This document shows positions 50,084 to 58,392 of a DNA stretch of 64,000 bases, one piece after another; position 1 is the stretch's first letter, and every line of letters starts with the position of its first letter. The notes under the pieces were generated by a model. It was not told where the DNA came from, made no database searches, and worked only from the letters and a program-made list of their open reading frames with translations. A program made the translations under genes and the position numbers. The stretch is from Amycolatopsis sp. FDAARGOS 1241 (GTDB taxonomy: Bacteria > Actinomycetota > Actinomycetes > Mycobacteriales > Pseudonocardiaceae). The DNA lies in contig NZ_CP069526.1 of NCBI RefSeq assembly GCF_016889705.1, positions 4,526,001-4,590,000 on the forward strand, in the 5' to 3' direction.

Positions 50084-50768
50084 ATGTCCAGTTTGCTTGC
50101 CCTCCTCGACGCCGGCGACGCGTTGCCCGCGGCCGTCGAGCTGCGCGCCCGTTCCTACGAGTTGCTCGGCGACCTCACCGGCCGCGCGGTGGTCGACGTC
50201 GGCTGCGGCGGCGGCCGCGCGGTTACCGAACTGGCCGACCGCGGGGCCCGGGCGATCGGCGTCGACGTCGACATGATCGCCGTGTGCCGACAGCCGGGCA
50301 GAGAGTTCCGCGTCGGCGACGCGTACGAACTGCCGCTAGAAACCGGTTCGGTCAGCGGTTACCGCGTCGACAAGGTGCCGCACCTGCTCGACGATCCGGC
50401 GCGGGCCGTCGCCGAGGCCCGCCGGGTGCTGGCGCCCGGCGGGGCGGGCGGTGCTGCTCGGCTCGGGCTGGGACACGATCGCCGTCGACTCGGACGACCC
50501 CGAGACCACCCGCCGCGTGGTGCACGCGAAGGCCGACTCGTTCCCGTCGCCCCGCGTCGCCCGGCACCAGCGCGCCCTGCTGCTCGACGCCGGCTTCACC
50601 GACGTGACCGCCGAAGCGCGCTCCCTCGTGCTCACCGACGACACCGCGTTCGCCCTGCTGCGCCGCATCACCGACGACGACAGCTGGCGCGCCGAGCAGG
50701 CCGAACGCTTGCTGGCGAACCGGATCTTCGTCGCCGTGCCGATGGTCCTCGTCGCCGGACAGCGCTAG
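50084..50768 (+). pseudogene. Class I SAM-dependent methyltransferase, one frameshift
   Basis: MSSLLALLDAGDALPAAVEL begins a Rossmann-fold methyltransferase: motif I VVDVGCGGGRAVTELADRGA, motif II GVDVDMIAVC, post-motif YELPLETGSV and DPARAVAEARRVLAPGG. At GGCGGGGCGGGCGG near 50440 the frame breaks; the other frame continues VLLGSGWDTIAVDSDDPETT, RHQRALLLDAGFTDVTAEAR and ends FVAVPMVLVAGQR. One base restores about 228 residues. GAGGGG precedes ATG 50084. Regulated by the divergent MerR through the palindrome. Substrate unknown; MerR/TipA-type control suggests a drug or small-molecule response. Confidence 0.75.
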
Positions 50769-50857
50769 GCCGCAACTTCGCCGAGCGACCGCCGGAGGCT
50801 TGCCGGACCAGCCGTAAACTCCGGGGGAACTGTTCTCCCGCCTGGAAGGATCCCGGG

Positions 50858-52534
50858 TTGTCGTCCCCCACGAGCCGGCTGCCGAGCGCGGCCGAGGCGA
50901 GCCCGGAGAACCCGCCGGGGCGGTTCGCGGGGTTGCGGCGGCACCGGCGGTGGGCGTTCGCCGTCGTCGTGGTCGCGCTCCTGGTCCAGATGGCGGCCGC
51001 GATGATCCCGACGGCCGTGGAGCAGACGCCGACGATCGACGAGCCCGTGTACGTGGGCACGGCCGTCGTCTACCTCGAGCAGCACAGCCTGCGCTACAAC
51101 CCGGAGCACCCGCCGCTGGGCAAGCTGATCATCGGGAGCGGGCTGGCCTTCGCCGACGTGCACCTCGACCCCGCCTTCACCGGCGACCAGACGCAGCTCG
51201 GCCGGCACGTGCTGTACGAGTCCGGCAACGACCCGGGCCGGCTGATGCTGCTGGCCCGGCTGCCGATGATCGTGCTGACGCTGCTGTTCGGGCTCGTCGT
51301 CTTCGCGTTCGCGCGGGATCTGGCCGGACCGGTCGGCGGGGTGGTGGCGCTCGCCCTGTATGCGTTCTTCCCCGACGTCATCGCGAACGGCTCACTGGCC
51401 ACGCTCGACGTGCCGGTGGCCGGGTTCCTGCTGACGTCGGTCTGGCTGGTGTGGCGGGCCCGGCGCCGGCCCCTGCGCTACCTCCCGCTCGCGGGACTCG
51501 CCCTCGGCGCGGCGGTTGCGACGAAGATGAGCGCCCTGCCCGCCGTTGCGGTGGTGCTGGGCCTGGTCGTGCTGTCCGTGTGGCACACGCCGGACGTCCG
51601 TGCCCCGAACCGGGCGATCCGCATCCTCGCGGCGGTCGCCGGAGTCGCGCTGATCGCGATCGCCGTGGTGTGGGCCGCGTACCTCGCCGTGGACCCGCGG
51701 TTGCGCTGGGCGACGCCACCGGACCTGCCGGCCCTTAACGGCCTGCGCGGCCTCGCCGACTGGCTGCCGCTGCCGAAGCCGTACCGCGACGGGCTGCACC
51801 TGCAGTTCGGCTTCGAAGACCAGGTGTGGAGCGGCTTCCTCTTCGGCCGCCACTACTACGGTCCGCTGTGGTACTACCTGCCGGCCGCGCTGCTGGTGAA
51901 GACGCCGCTGGGCGCGCTGGCGCTGTGGCTGGCCGGTGCCGTCGTGCTGCTGGCAGTCCCCCGGGTGCGCCCGGCCGCGCCGTACGTCCTCGTTCCCGCG
52001 GCCGTGCTGCTGGCCGTCGCGATGACCGGCAGCCGCGACTTCGGCACCCGGTACACCGTCTTCCTGCCGATGTTCCTGGCCGTCGCGGGCGGCGGCGTGG
52101 TCGTCCTGCGCCGGCGCTGGACCCGCGTCGCGGCGGCGGCCCTGCTCGTCTTCGCCGCCGTCAGCTCGCTGCGGACATTCCCCTACTACCTGCCGTACTC
52201 CAACGAAGCCTTCGGCGGCCCGGCCGAAACCCACCTGCGCCTGCACGATTCGAACGTCGACTGGGGCCAGGACCTGGGCCGCCTGGCCGACCGCCTGCAC
52301 GAGCACTATCCCGGCGAGCGCATCTGGCTCGTCTACAAGGGCGCCGGCGTGCCCGCCGCCTACGGCATCGACGCCGCCGACCCGCTCCGCGTGCGCCCGG
52401 ACCAGGTCCACGGTGTGCTCGCCGTCTCCGACTCCTCGATCGCCAAGGCCGACGCCCACCTCACCGCGCTGATCACCGGCAGCACCCCGATCGACGAGGT
52501 CGGCCACTCGATCACGATCTTCCGCCGGCCGTGA
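50858..52534 (+). CDS. GT39-like membrane glycosyltransferase (PMT family)
   Basis: 558-residue polytopic membrane protein. After a cytoplasmic N-terminus and first helix (AFAVVVVALLVQMAAAMIPT) comes the acidic loop EQTPTIDEPVYVGTAVVYLE with the DE pair that characterises GT-C transferases, then YNPEHPPLGKLIIGSG. About ten more helices follow, then a C-terminal extracytoplasmic part containing LRLHDSNVDWGQDLGRLADR. It should move a sugar from a lipid-phosphate donor to a protein or wall component outside the membrane. TTG 50858 is chosen for GGAAGGA seven bases upstream; the frame is open far upstream only because it runs antisense to other genes. Confidence 0.85.
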   Translation: MSSPTSRLPSAAEASPENPPGRFAGLRRHRRWAFAVVVVALLVQMAAAMIPTAVEQTPTIDEPVYVGTAVVYLEQHSLRYNPEHPPLGKLIIGSGLAFADVHLDPAFTGDQTQLGRHVLYESGNDPGRLMLLARLPMIVLTLLFGLVVFAFARDLAGPVGGVVALALYAFFPDVIANGSLATLDVPVAGFLLTSVWLVWRARRRPLRYLPLAGLALGAAVATKMSALPAVAVVLGLVVLSVWHTPDVRAPNRAIRILAAVAGVALIAIAVVWAAYLAVDPRLRWATPPDLPALNGLRGLADWLPLPKPYRDGLHLQFGFEDQVWSGFLFGRHYYGPLWYYLPAALLVKTPLGALALWLAGAVVLLAVPRVRPAAPYVLVPAAVLLAVAMTGSRDFGTRYTVFLPMFLAVAGGGVVVLRRRWTRVAAAALLVFAAVSSLRTFPYYLPYSNEAFGGPAETHLRLHDSNVDWGQDLGRLADRLHEHYPGERIWLVYKGAGVPAAYGIDAADPLRVRPDQVHGVLAVSDSSIAKADAHLTALITGSTPIDEVGHSITIFRRP

Positions 52535-52538
52535 CGGC

Positions 52539-54284
52539 TCAGGCCGGTTCGAGGGCGCACCCGGTAGGCCGGCGGGTGTGCACCCAGGCTGGCACAGCGG
52601 TCAGGGCGCAGACTGCCAGCACGACGGCGAGTCCGGCACCGAGCAGCCACGATCCCGGCGGCAGGACCATCTTGGGGTGGAAGAACGAGTAGAGCCCCGT
52701 CCCCGCCGGCATCCCCACCACCACGGCCGGCAGCACGGGCAGGAGCTGCGCCGTGCACAGCGCGATGACGACCTGGCCGGGCGTGGCGCCGAGGGTTCGG
52801 GTGACAGCCAGGGCGCGCCGCGCCTGCACCGCCGTGCTCCAGCCGACGAACACGGAGTTGACCCCGGACAGCGCCACCAGCGCGAGCGTGACGCCCACCA
52901 GCACCTGATCGGCGCGGCCGTGCACCGCCGTGAGGGCGGGACTGTCCGGTCCGGGAGTCGCCCGGTAGGCGAGCAGCGCGGCGACCGTCACGCCGATCGT
53001 GGCCGTGCCGATGGCGGTCAAGACCGCACGGCCGGGGCGGCGGGCGAGCAATCGGACACCAACCAGGAGCGAAGTGGGTAGGTACGCCGTGAGGCCGGTC
53101 AGCCGCGGATGGTGCACCGGATCGGCGAGGGCGTCGACGGTGCTGCCGCGCGCGGCTCGCACGACGGGGCCGAGCGTCCCGGTCCCGGCGACCACGACGG
53201 CCAGGAACACCGCAGCGGCAACGACTCCGGCGGACGGCGGCCCCGTGGTGGCGAGCAACCCGGCGCTGGGATCGGCCAGTGCGGGTGCGGTCAGGCTCCC
53301 GACCGTCAGCCCGAGCACGGTGGCCAGTGCGGTCAGCAGCACGTACCGCGTCAGCAGGACTGCGGCGACCGTGCGAGGCCCGGCGCCGACCGCCTTGAGC
53401 AGCCCGGCCCGCCGGTTGTCGCGCGTGGCACGGACGGCGGCGAGCGCCGCGAGGGTGACGATCGCGGCCGCGGCGAGCAGCCAGCCGCCGACGACGAGGT
53501 CGGGCTCGGTGTCCCGGATCAGGTTCGTGTCCGTCTGCAGGACGGTCCGCCAGGTGCGCACGCCGGCCGAAGAGTCGCCCCGGCGGTCGTGGGTGAACAC
53601 GGTGTCGCGCCACCTGAGGGGCTCGGCCGGGTCGGTCAGTTTCAAGTGGACCAGGTACACAGTGGACGAGGCGCCTGCCGCAGCGCGCGCATCGGCTGTG
53701 GTGAGCCAGAGCCGACCGCCGTAGCCGTTCGGGCCGGGTCCCTGGCCCCCATCGCTCCACGGGTACACCGGGGTGGCCGCGCTGATCGCGATCCCGACGA
53801 CCGGGTAACCGCGCCCGCTGATCGTGACCCGGTCACCGACGCGCACTCCCAGCGCCTCCGCGAAGCCGCGCTCGAGCACCACGCCCCCGGTACGCACCCA
53901 GGTCCCGGAGGTCACGAGCGGTCTGTCCACAGTGGAGGGCGAACTCCCCCGCCCCTCCACCGAAGTACGCGCGGCACGTCCGTGCGCCTCGACGGTGGTG
54001 TCGAACGCGAACACCGGGTCGGCCCGTTCGGCCACGCCGGGCGTGCTCGCGAGGCGGGCCACCAGGTCCGAGGGGTCCGCAGCCGTCGTGATGGCGGTGA
54101 CGTCGGGACCGGCGGTGGCCTCGCGCGTCTCCAGGTACCCGGTCGTCACGGCGTTGCCGCTCGCCAGTCCGAGGCTCAAGGAGGCGGTGGCGACGGTGAC
54201 GGCGAACAGGAACATCGCGGCCTCGCCCGGGCGGCGGCGCAGGTCCCGAGTCGCCAGGCGCCACATCAGCAGGAGGCGGCCCAC
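52539..54284 (-). CDS. ABC transporter permease, FtsX/MacB type
   Basis: 581-residue membrane permease. A first helix (AAMFLFAVTVATASLSLGLA) anchors a large extracytoplasmic domain (about 45-260), with further helices near 270, 320, 360, 415, 465, 505 and 550, an FtsX-like arrangement duplicated in the C-terminal half (GRAVLTAIGTATIGVTVAAL; RRALAVTRTLGATPGQVVIA). Such permeases work with MacB-like ATPases in export or mechanotransmission rather than import. It follows the ATPase gene with a slight overlap and ends four bases from the convergent glycosyltransferase gene. ATG 54284 is used; 54266 also possible. Confidence 0.88.
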   Translation of the reverse strand: MGRLLLMWRLATRDLRRRPGEAAMFLFAVTVATASLSLGLASGNAVTTGYLETREATAGPDVTAITTAADPSDLVARLASTPGVAERADPVFAFDTTVEAHGRAARTSVEGRGSSPSTVDRPLVTSGTWVRTGGVVLERGFAEALGVRVGDRVTISGRGYPVVGIAISAATPVYPWSDGGQGPGPNGYGGRLWLTTADARAAAGASSTVYLVHLKLTDPAEPLRWRDTVFTHDRRGDSSAGVRTWRTVLQTDTNLIRDTEPDLVVGGWLLAAAAIVTLAALAAVRATRDNRRAGLLKAVGAGPRTVAAVLLTRYVLLTALATVLGLTVGSLTAPALADPSAGLLATTGPPSAGVVAAAVFLAVVVAGTGTLGPVVRAARGSTVDALADPVHHPRLTGLTAYLPTSLLVGVRLLARRPGRAVLTAIGTATIGVTVAALLAYRATPGPDSPALTAVHGRADQVLVGVTLALVALSGVNSVFVGWSTAVQARRALAVTRTLGATPGQVVIALCTAQLLPVLPAVVVGMPAGTGLYSFFHPKMVLPPGSWLLGAGLAVVLAVCALTAVPAWVHTRRPTGCALEPA

Positions 54285-55067
54285 GCCGCCAGCCCTCCCA
54301 GCTCACCAGCGCGCCGAGCGGCGTGGTGTCGCCCAGCCCGCCGAGGCGGGTGTCGTCGACCAGCGCTCCGTCCCGCAACGACACGACGCGGTCCGCGGTG
54401 GCGGCGACGCGTTCGTCGTGCGTGACCAGCACCAGCGTCTGACCGGCCGCGCGCAGCTCGGCGAAGAGGCGGAGGACGTCGCGGGTCGCGGCGCTGTCGA
54501 GGTTCCCCGTGGGTTCGTCCGCGAGGACCACCAGCGGTTCGTTGACCAGCGCCCGCGCGATCGCGACGCGCTGCCGTGCCCGCCGGACAGTTCCGAGGGC
54601 AGGTGCCGCGCCCGGCCGGCGAGCCCGACCCGTTCGAGCAGCCCGGCGGCACAGGCGCGGGCGGTGCGCGGCGAGGCGCCCGACAACAGCGCGGGCAGCT
54701 CGACGTTCTCCGCCGCGGTCAGCTCGTCCATCAGGTGGAAGGCCTGGAAGACGAACCCGACGGCGCGACGCCGGAGCCGGGCCAGTGCCCGCTCGCCGAG
54801 GCGGTCGATGCGCCGCCCGCCGAGCCACACCTCGCCACCGGAAGGCCGGTCGAGACCCCCGAACAGCTGCAGCAACGTCGACTTGCCACACCCGCTGGGC
54901 CCGGTGACGGCGAGCGTCTGCCCGGCGGGCACGTCGAGGTCGATCCCGTCGACGGCCCGCACCAGGCCCGCGCCCTGCCCGTACGCACGGGACAAACCGA
55001 CCGCTCTCAGCACCGGTCCGTCCTGTCGCTGCGACCGGACGCCGCTCAGCCGAGGTTCATTCGCCAC
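54266..55067 (-). pseudogene. ABC transporter ATPase (LolD/MacB type), frameshift in the signature motif
   Basis: VANEPRLSGVRSQRQDGPVL opens the gene at GTG 55067, overlapping the PadR end by 11 bases. Walker A is TGPSGCGKSTLLQ; the Q-loop region FQAFHLMDELTAAENVELP follows. The signature LSGG is followed by a one-base loss near 54585: after ELSGGH the frame is wrong, and QRVAIARALVNEPLVVLADE then PTGNLDSAATRDVLRLFAEL continue in another frame with Walker B and the H-loop VTHDERVAATADRV. The 3' end is unclear because this frame runs on into the permease; a stop in the adjacent frame at 54266 gives normal size. If real, the lesion kills the exporter. Confidence 0.75.
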
Positions 55068-55605
55068 CCGGGTTCTCCGCTCTCCCGCCCCGCGCGCGGA
55101 CGGACCAAGTCCGCTCACACACCTCGAGCCACCGCAGCTCCGCCTGCCACCGCAGCGCGACGCCCTCCAGCAGCAGCCCGGCCTCCGAGTCCGGCTCCTG
55201 CGCGAGGACGGCGTGCTGCACCTCGGCGAGGCTGTGCATCAGCTCCCGCCGCCGCGTGTCCACGAGCGCCACCGGATCTGCCAGCCCCGACTCGGCGGCG
55301 GCCACCAGCTTCAGGTGGAACCCCGTCACGTCGCCTTTGGGCCCGGCCCAATCGGCCATCCACGCGGCCACCCGCTCCTGCCCCGCCGCGGTCACCGCGT
55401 ACACCTTCCGCCGCGGCCCCCGCACCGGTTCGTCCTCCCGCTCCTGCACGACCAGGCCCGCCTTCTCGAGCCGGGTGAGCGTCACGTAGACCTGCCCCAC
55501 GTTCAGCGTCTCCCCCAGCGGTCCGAGCGCCGCCACCAGCCGCCTGCGCAGGTCGTATCCGTGCGACGGCTCCTTGGCGAGCAACGCCAGCACCACGTCT
55601 TGCAC
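55057..55605 (-). CDS. PadR-family regulator of the adjacent ABC exporter
   Basis: 182 residues. The winged HTH occupies residues 1-80: QDVVLALLAKEPSHGYDLRR then VGQVYVTLTRLEKAGLVVQE and RKVYAVTAAGQERVAAWM, standard PadR. The rest is a long-tailed (Vir-type) helical domain. GTG 55605 has GGGGAGGG upstream. It is the first gene of the PadR-ATPase-permease operon and likely represses its own promoter at 55633-55660; transported drugs or lipids are common inducers in such systems. Confidence 0.88.
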   Translation of the reverse strand: MQDVVLALLAKEPSHGYDLRRRLVAALGPLGETLNVGQVYVTLTRLEKAGLVVQEREDEPVRGPRRKVYAVTAAGQERVAAWMADWAGPKGDVTGFHLKLVAAAESGLADPVALVDTRRRELMHSLAEVQHAVLAQEPDSEAGLLLEGVALRWQAELRWLEVCERTWSVRARGGRAENPGGE

Positions 55606-55632
55606 GGACTTCCCTCCCCGGCGACAGGTCAA

Positions 55633-55660
55633 TAGATAGCGGTTAGGCAAAGGGTGTCAA
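55633..55660 (-). promoter_or_regulatory. Promoter of the PadR-ABC operon
   Basis: On the minus strand TTGACA (55660-55655) and TATCTA (55638-55633) are separated by 16 bases, a good sigma-70-type match. It lies 28 bases from the PadR start. The AT-rich spacer edge (CTATCTATTGAC) could also hold the PadR site. Confidence 0.6.
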
Positions 55661-55802
55661 CCGGCCCGGGCCGCCGTCGAGCGTGCGCAGGCGCCCGAGC
55701 TCTCAGCCGACGTCATCCCCGTGAGGTGATGCCCGCAGGGCTCGGGACCGGTCAGGGTCGGGGCATCGCCGCAACCGGCGAACCCTCCGGACGGCCGCGG
55801 CC

Positions 55803-57260
55803 GTGTCCTGGCAGGCAGGGGTGATCGTGGGCGAGACGTTGACCGGCCTGGCGACCATGGCCGCCGGGGTGAACCCCGTTCCGTGGGCGCGTTCGCAGAT
55901 GGCGTTCACCCTCGCCTGCCACATCATCCTGGTGCCGCTCGGGGTGTCGTGGGCGTTCATGGTGCTGATCGCGAACTACCGGGCGGTGCGGCACGACGAC
56001 CGCGCGGCCTTGGTCCTCGCCCAGCGCTGGTCTAAGTACATGGCCGTGACGTTCGCCGTGGGCGCGGTGACGGGGACCGTGCTGAGCATCGAGTTCGGCC
56101 TGCTCTGGCCACGCTTCATGGGGACCTGGGGAGAGGCCTTCGGCGTGCCGTTCGCGTTCGAGGGGCTGTTCTTCTTCATCGAGGCGATCTTCGTCGCGAT
56201 CTACATCTTCGGCTGGCGCCGGCTGAAACCGTGGGCGCACTTCTGGACCGGCGTGCCGATCGCCCTCGCCGGGGTGTTCGGCGCGATCTCGGTGGTCGCG
56301 GCGAACGCCTGGATGAACGCCCCGGCCGGGTTCACGGCGAACGCGCAGGGCGAGATCGTCGACGTCGATCCGCTGAAGGTGATCTTCAACGACGCGATGC
56401 CGTTGCAGGCCGCGCACATGGTCGTCGCCGCCTACCTGGTCGGCGGGTTCCTGATCTCGTCGGTCTACGCGGCCGGAATGCTGCGCGGCCGAACCGATCG
56501 CTACCACAAACTCGGGTTCCTCATCCCCTTCACCGTGGCCGCGATCGCGGCGCCGATCCAGATCGTTGTGGGCGACACGCTGGCGCGCTGGGTCTACGAC
56601 GACCAGCCGGTCAAGTTCGCCGCCATCGAACTGGTGCCGACAACCAGCTCGGACGTGCCTGAGGTACTGCTGGGCCACCTGAACGCGGACGGCACGGTGA
56701 CCGGCGGCATCCCGATCCCGGGCCTCGCGTCGTGGCTGTCGAACCCGTCCACCGGCCGCTCGACGGTCGTCCAGGGGCTCGACATCGTGCCGGCCGACGC
56801 GCGTCCGACGATCCTGGAGGCCAACATCGTCCACCTCGCCTGGGACGTGATGGTCGGCATCGGGACCCTGCTGTTCCTGCTGGCGCTCTGGTACGGCGCG
56901 ATCTGGCTGTTCCGACGGCGCATGCCTGCCGGCAAGTGGTTCTTGCGCGCCGCGGCGTGCACGGGCGTGCTCGCGGTCGTCACGATGGAGGCCGGGTGGG
57001 TGGTCACCGAGGTCGGCCGCCAGCCGTGGATCGTCTACAACCTGATGAAGGTCGAGGCCGCGGCGACGGGGAACACGGGCGTCTGGCTCACCTTCATCGC
57101 CGTGATCGTGCTCTACCTCGCGCTCGGTGTCACGACCATCATCGTGCTGCGCTCGATGAGCCGGCGGTTCCGCCGCGCCGGCGGATTCGTCGAGCTGGAC
57201 ACGCCGTACAGCCCGGCGAAGAAGCCCGAACCGGCCAAGACCGGGGAGCCCGAGCCGTGA
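55803..57260 (+). CDS. cydA: Cytochrome bd quinol oxidase subunit I
   Basis: Integral membrane subunit of about 485 residues carrying the three hemes. Visible landmarks: RSQMAFTLACHIILVPLGVS with a heme-ligand histidine, AFEGLFFFIEAIFVAIYIFG with the two conserved glutamates of the proton path, a short Q-loop, and EVGRQPWIVYNLMKVEAA with the GRQPW signature. Helices are spread over the whole length and the tail is Lys/Pro/Glu rich. The exact start is uncertain: GTG 55803, another GTG nearby or ATG 55857 would all leave the first heme region intact. cydB overlaps the end by four bases. Works as a high-affinity terminal oxidase under low oxygen. Confidence 0.93.
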   Translation: MSWQAGVIVGETLTGLATMAAGVNPVPWARSQMAFTLACHIILVPLGVSWAFMVLIANYRAVRHDDRAALVLAQRWSKYMAVTFAVGAVTGTVLSIEFGLLWPRFMGTWGEAFGVPFAFEGLFFFIEAIFVAIYIFGWRRLKPWAHFWTGVPIALAGVFGAISVVAANAWMNAPAGFTANAQGEIVDVDPLKVIFNDAMPLQAAHMVVAAYLVGGFLISSVYAAGMLRGRTDRYHKLGFLIPFTVAAIAAPIQIVVGDTLARWVYDDQPVKFAAIELVPTTSSDVPEVLLGHLNADGTVTGGIPIPGLASWLSNPSTGRSTVVQGLDIVPADARPTILEANIVHLAWDVMVGIGTLLFLLALWYGAIWLFRRRMPAGKWFLRAAACTGVLAVVTMEAGWVVTEVGRQPWIVYNLMKVEAAATGNTGVWLTFIAVIVLYLALGVTTIIVLRSMSRRFRRAGGFVELDTPYSPAKKPEPAKTGEPEP

Positions 57261-58288
57261 GCACCGCCATCGCGGCCGTGCTGCTGATCGCCATCGCGAC
57301 CTACGCGGTCTTCGGCGGAGCCGACTTCGGCGCCGGCTTCTGGGACCTGACCGCCGGCGGGCCCGAGCGGGGTGCCGCACCGCGCCGGCTCGTGGAGCAA
57401 TCGATCGGCCCGGTGTGGGAGGCCAACCACGTCTGGCTGATCTTCATCCTCGTCGTCACGTGGTCCGCCTTCCCGGCGGCGTTCCAGTCGATCACCCTGA
57501 CCATGTTCGTCCCGCTGGCCATCGCAGCCTTCGGGATCGTGCTGCGCGGCGCGAGCTTCGCGTTCCGCAAGACGATGGTCACCGTTCGGTTCCGCCGCGT
57601 CTTCGGTGGTGCGTTCGCCCTCTCGTCCGTACTCGTGCCGTTCTGCTTCGGCGCGATCGCGGGCGGCATCGCGTCCGGTCACGTACCGGCCGGCGGGCGG
57701 GCCGGCGACCCCGTCGGCAGCTGGCTGAACCCGGCCTCGATCGTCACCGGGGTGCTGGCGGTCGTGCTGGCGGCGTACGTGGCCGCGGTGTACCTCGTCC
57801 GCGAGGCCCGGCTCGCCGACGACGCGGTCCTGGCGGCCTATTTCCGCCGCCGCGCCGTGGTGACCGCCGTGGTCGCGGCCGTGGTCGCCGCGATCGGCCT
57901 CGTCGTGCTGCGGTCCTCGGCCTCGTCCGTCTTCGACCGTTTGCTCTCGTGGGCCCTGCCGTGGGTCGTGCTCAGCGTCCTGAGCGGGTTCGGCGCGCTG
58001 GTGCTGCTGATCCGCGACGCCCCCCGCGGTGCGCGCGTGCTCGCCGTCGTCGCGGTGGCCTCCGTCATCGCCAGCTGGGGCTTCGCCCAATGGCCATACC
58101 TCCTGCCGGAGAGCCTCACCGTGTCCGCTGCCGCCGCGCCCACCGGAACCCTGACCGCGTTGCTGGTCGCCGTGGGACTGCTGGTTTTGCTCGTGCTGCC
58201 CGGCTTCGTGCTGCTCTACGTGCTCGACCAGCGCCGGCTGCTTCCCGAGGAAGGCGTCGAGGACGCCGCCGAACCCGAGGCCGGCTGA
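57257..58288 (+). CDS. cydB: Cytochrome bd quinol oxidase subunit II
   Basis: 343-residue membrane subunit. The start STAIAAVLLIAIATYAVFGG then ADFGAGFWDL and VWEANHVWLIFILVVTWSAF are classic CydB features. GTG 57257 overlaps the cydA stop (GTGA), so the two subunits are coupled. Charged loops hold ERGAAPRRL and LVREARLADDAVL. A strong hairpin follows at 58297. No cydCD genes for heme/thiol export are in this window; they may be elsewhere or fused. Confidence 0.93.
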   Translation: MSTAIAAVLLIAIATYAVFGGADFGAGFWDLTAGGPERGAAPRRLVEQSIGPVWEANHVWLIFILVVTWSAFPAAFQSITLTMFVPLAIAAFGIVLRGASFAFRKTMVTVRFRRVFGGAFALSSVLVPFCFGAIAGGIASGHVPAGGRAGDPVGSWLNPASIVTGVLAVVLAAYVAAVYLVREARLADDAVLAAYFRRRAVVTAVVAAVVAAIGLVVLRSSASSVFDRLLSWALPWVVLSVLSGFGALVLLIRDAPRGARVLAVVAVASVIASWGFAQWPYLLPESLTVSAAAAPTGTLTALLVAVGLLVLLVLPGFVLLYVLDQRRLLPEEGVEDAAEPEAG

Positions 58289-58296
58289 ACCGTGCC

Positions 58297-58321
58297 GCAA
58301 TCACCCGCGAAGGGTGATTGC
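58297..58321 (+). terminator. Terminator hairpin after cydB
   Basis: GCAATCACCC and GGGTGATTGC form a perfect ten-base stem with loop GCGAA, nine bases past the cydB stop. It separates cydAB from the GH15 gene. Confidence 0.75.
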
Positions 58322-58392
58322 CGCGCCGCCCGGTCCCCCGATCGTCGAACCAGGCGCGCGATTTCGCCCGTCACGACTCTGAAGGAGCCTTC

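Noticed and set aside
49013..50857. A very long plus-strand open frame running into the glycosyltransferase gene
   Set aside because: It is antisense to GNAT and MerR coding sequence and gives arginine/alanine-rich nonsense. High GC leaves antisense frames open; the real start is TTG 50858.
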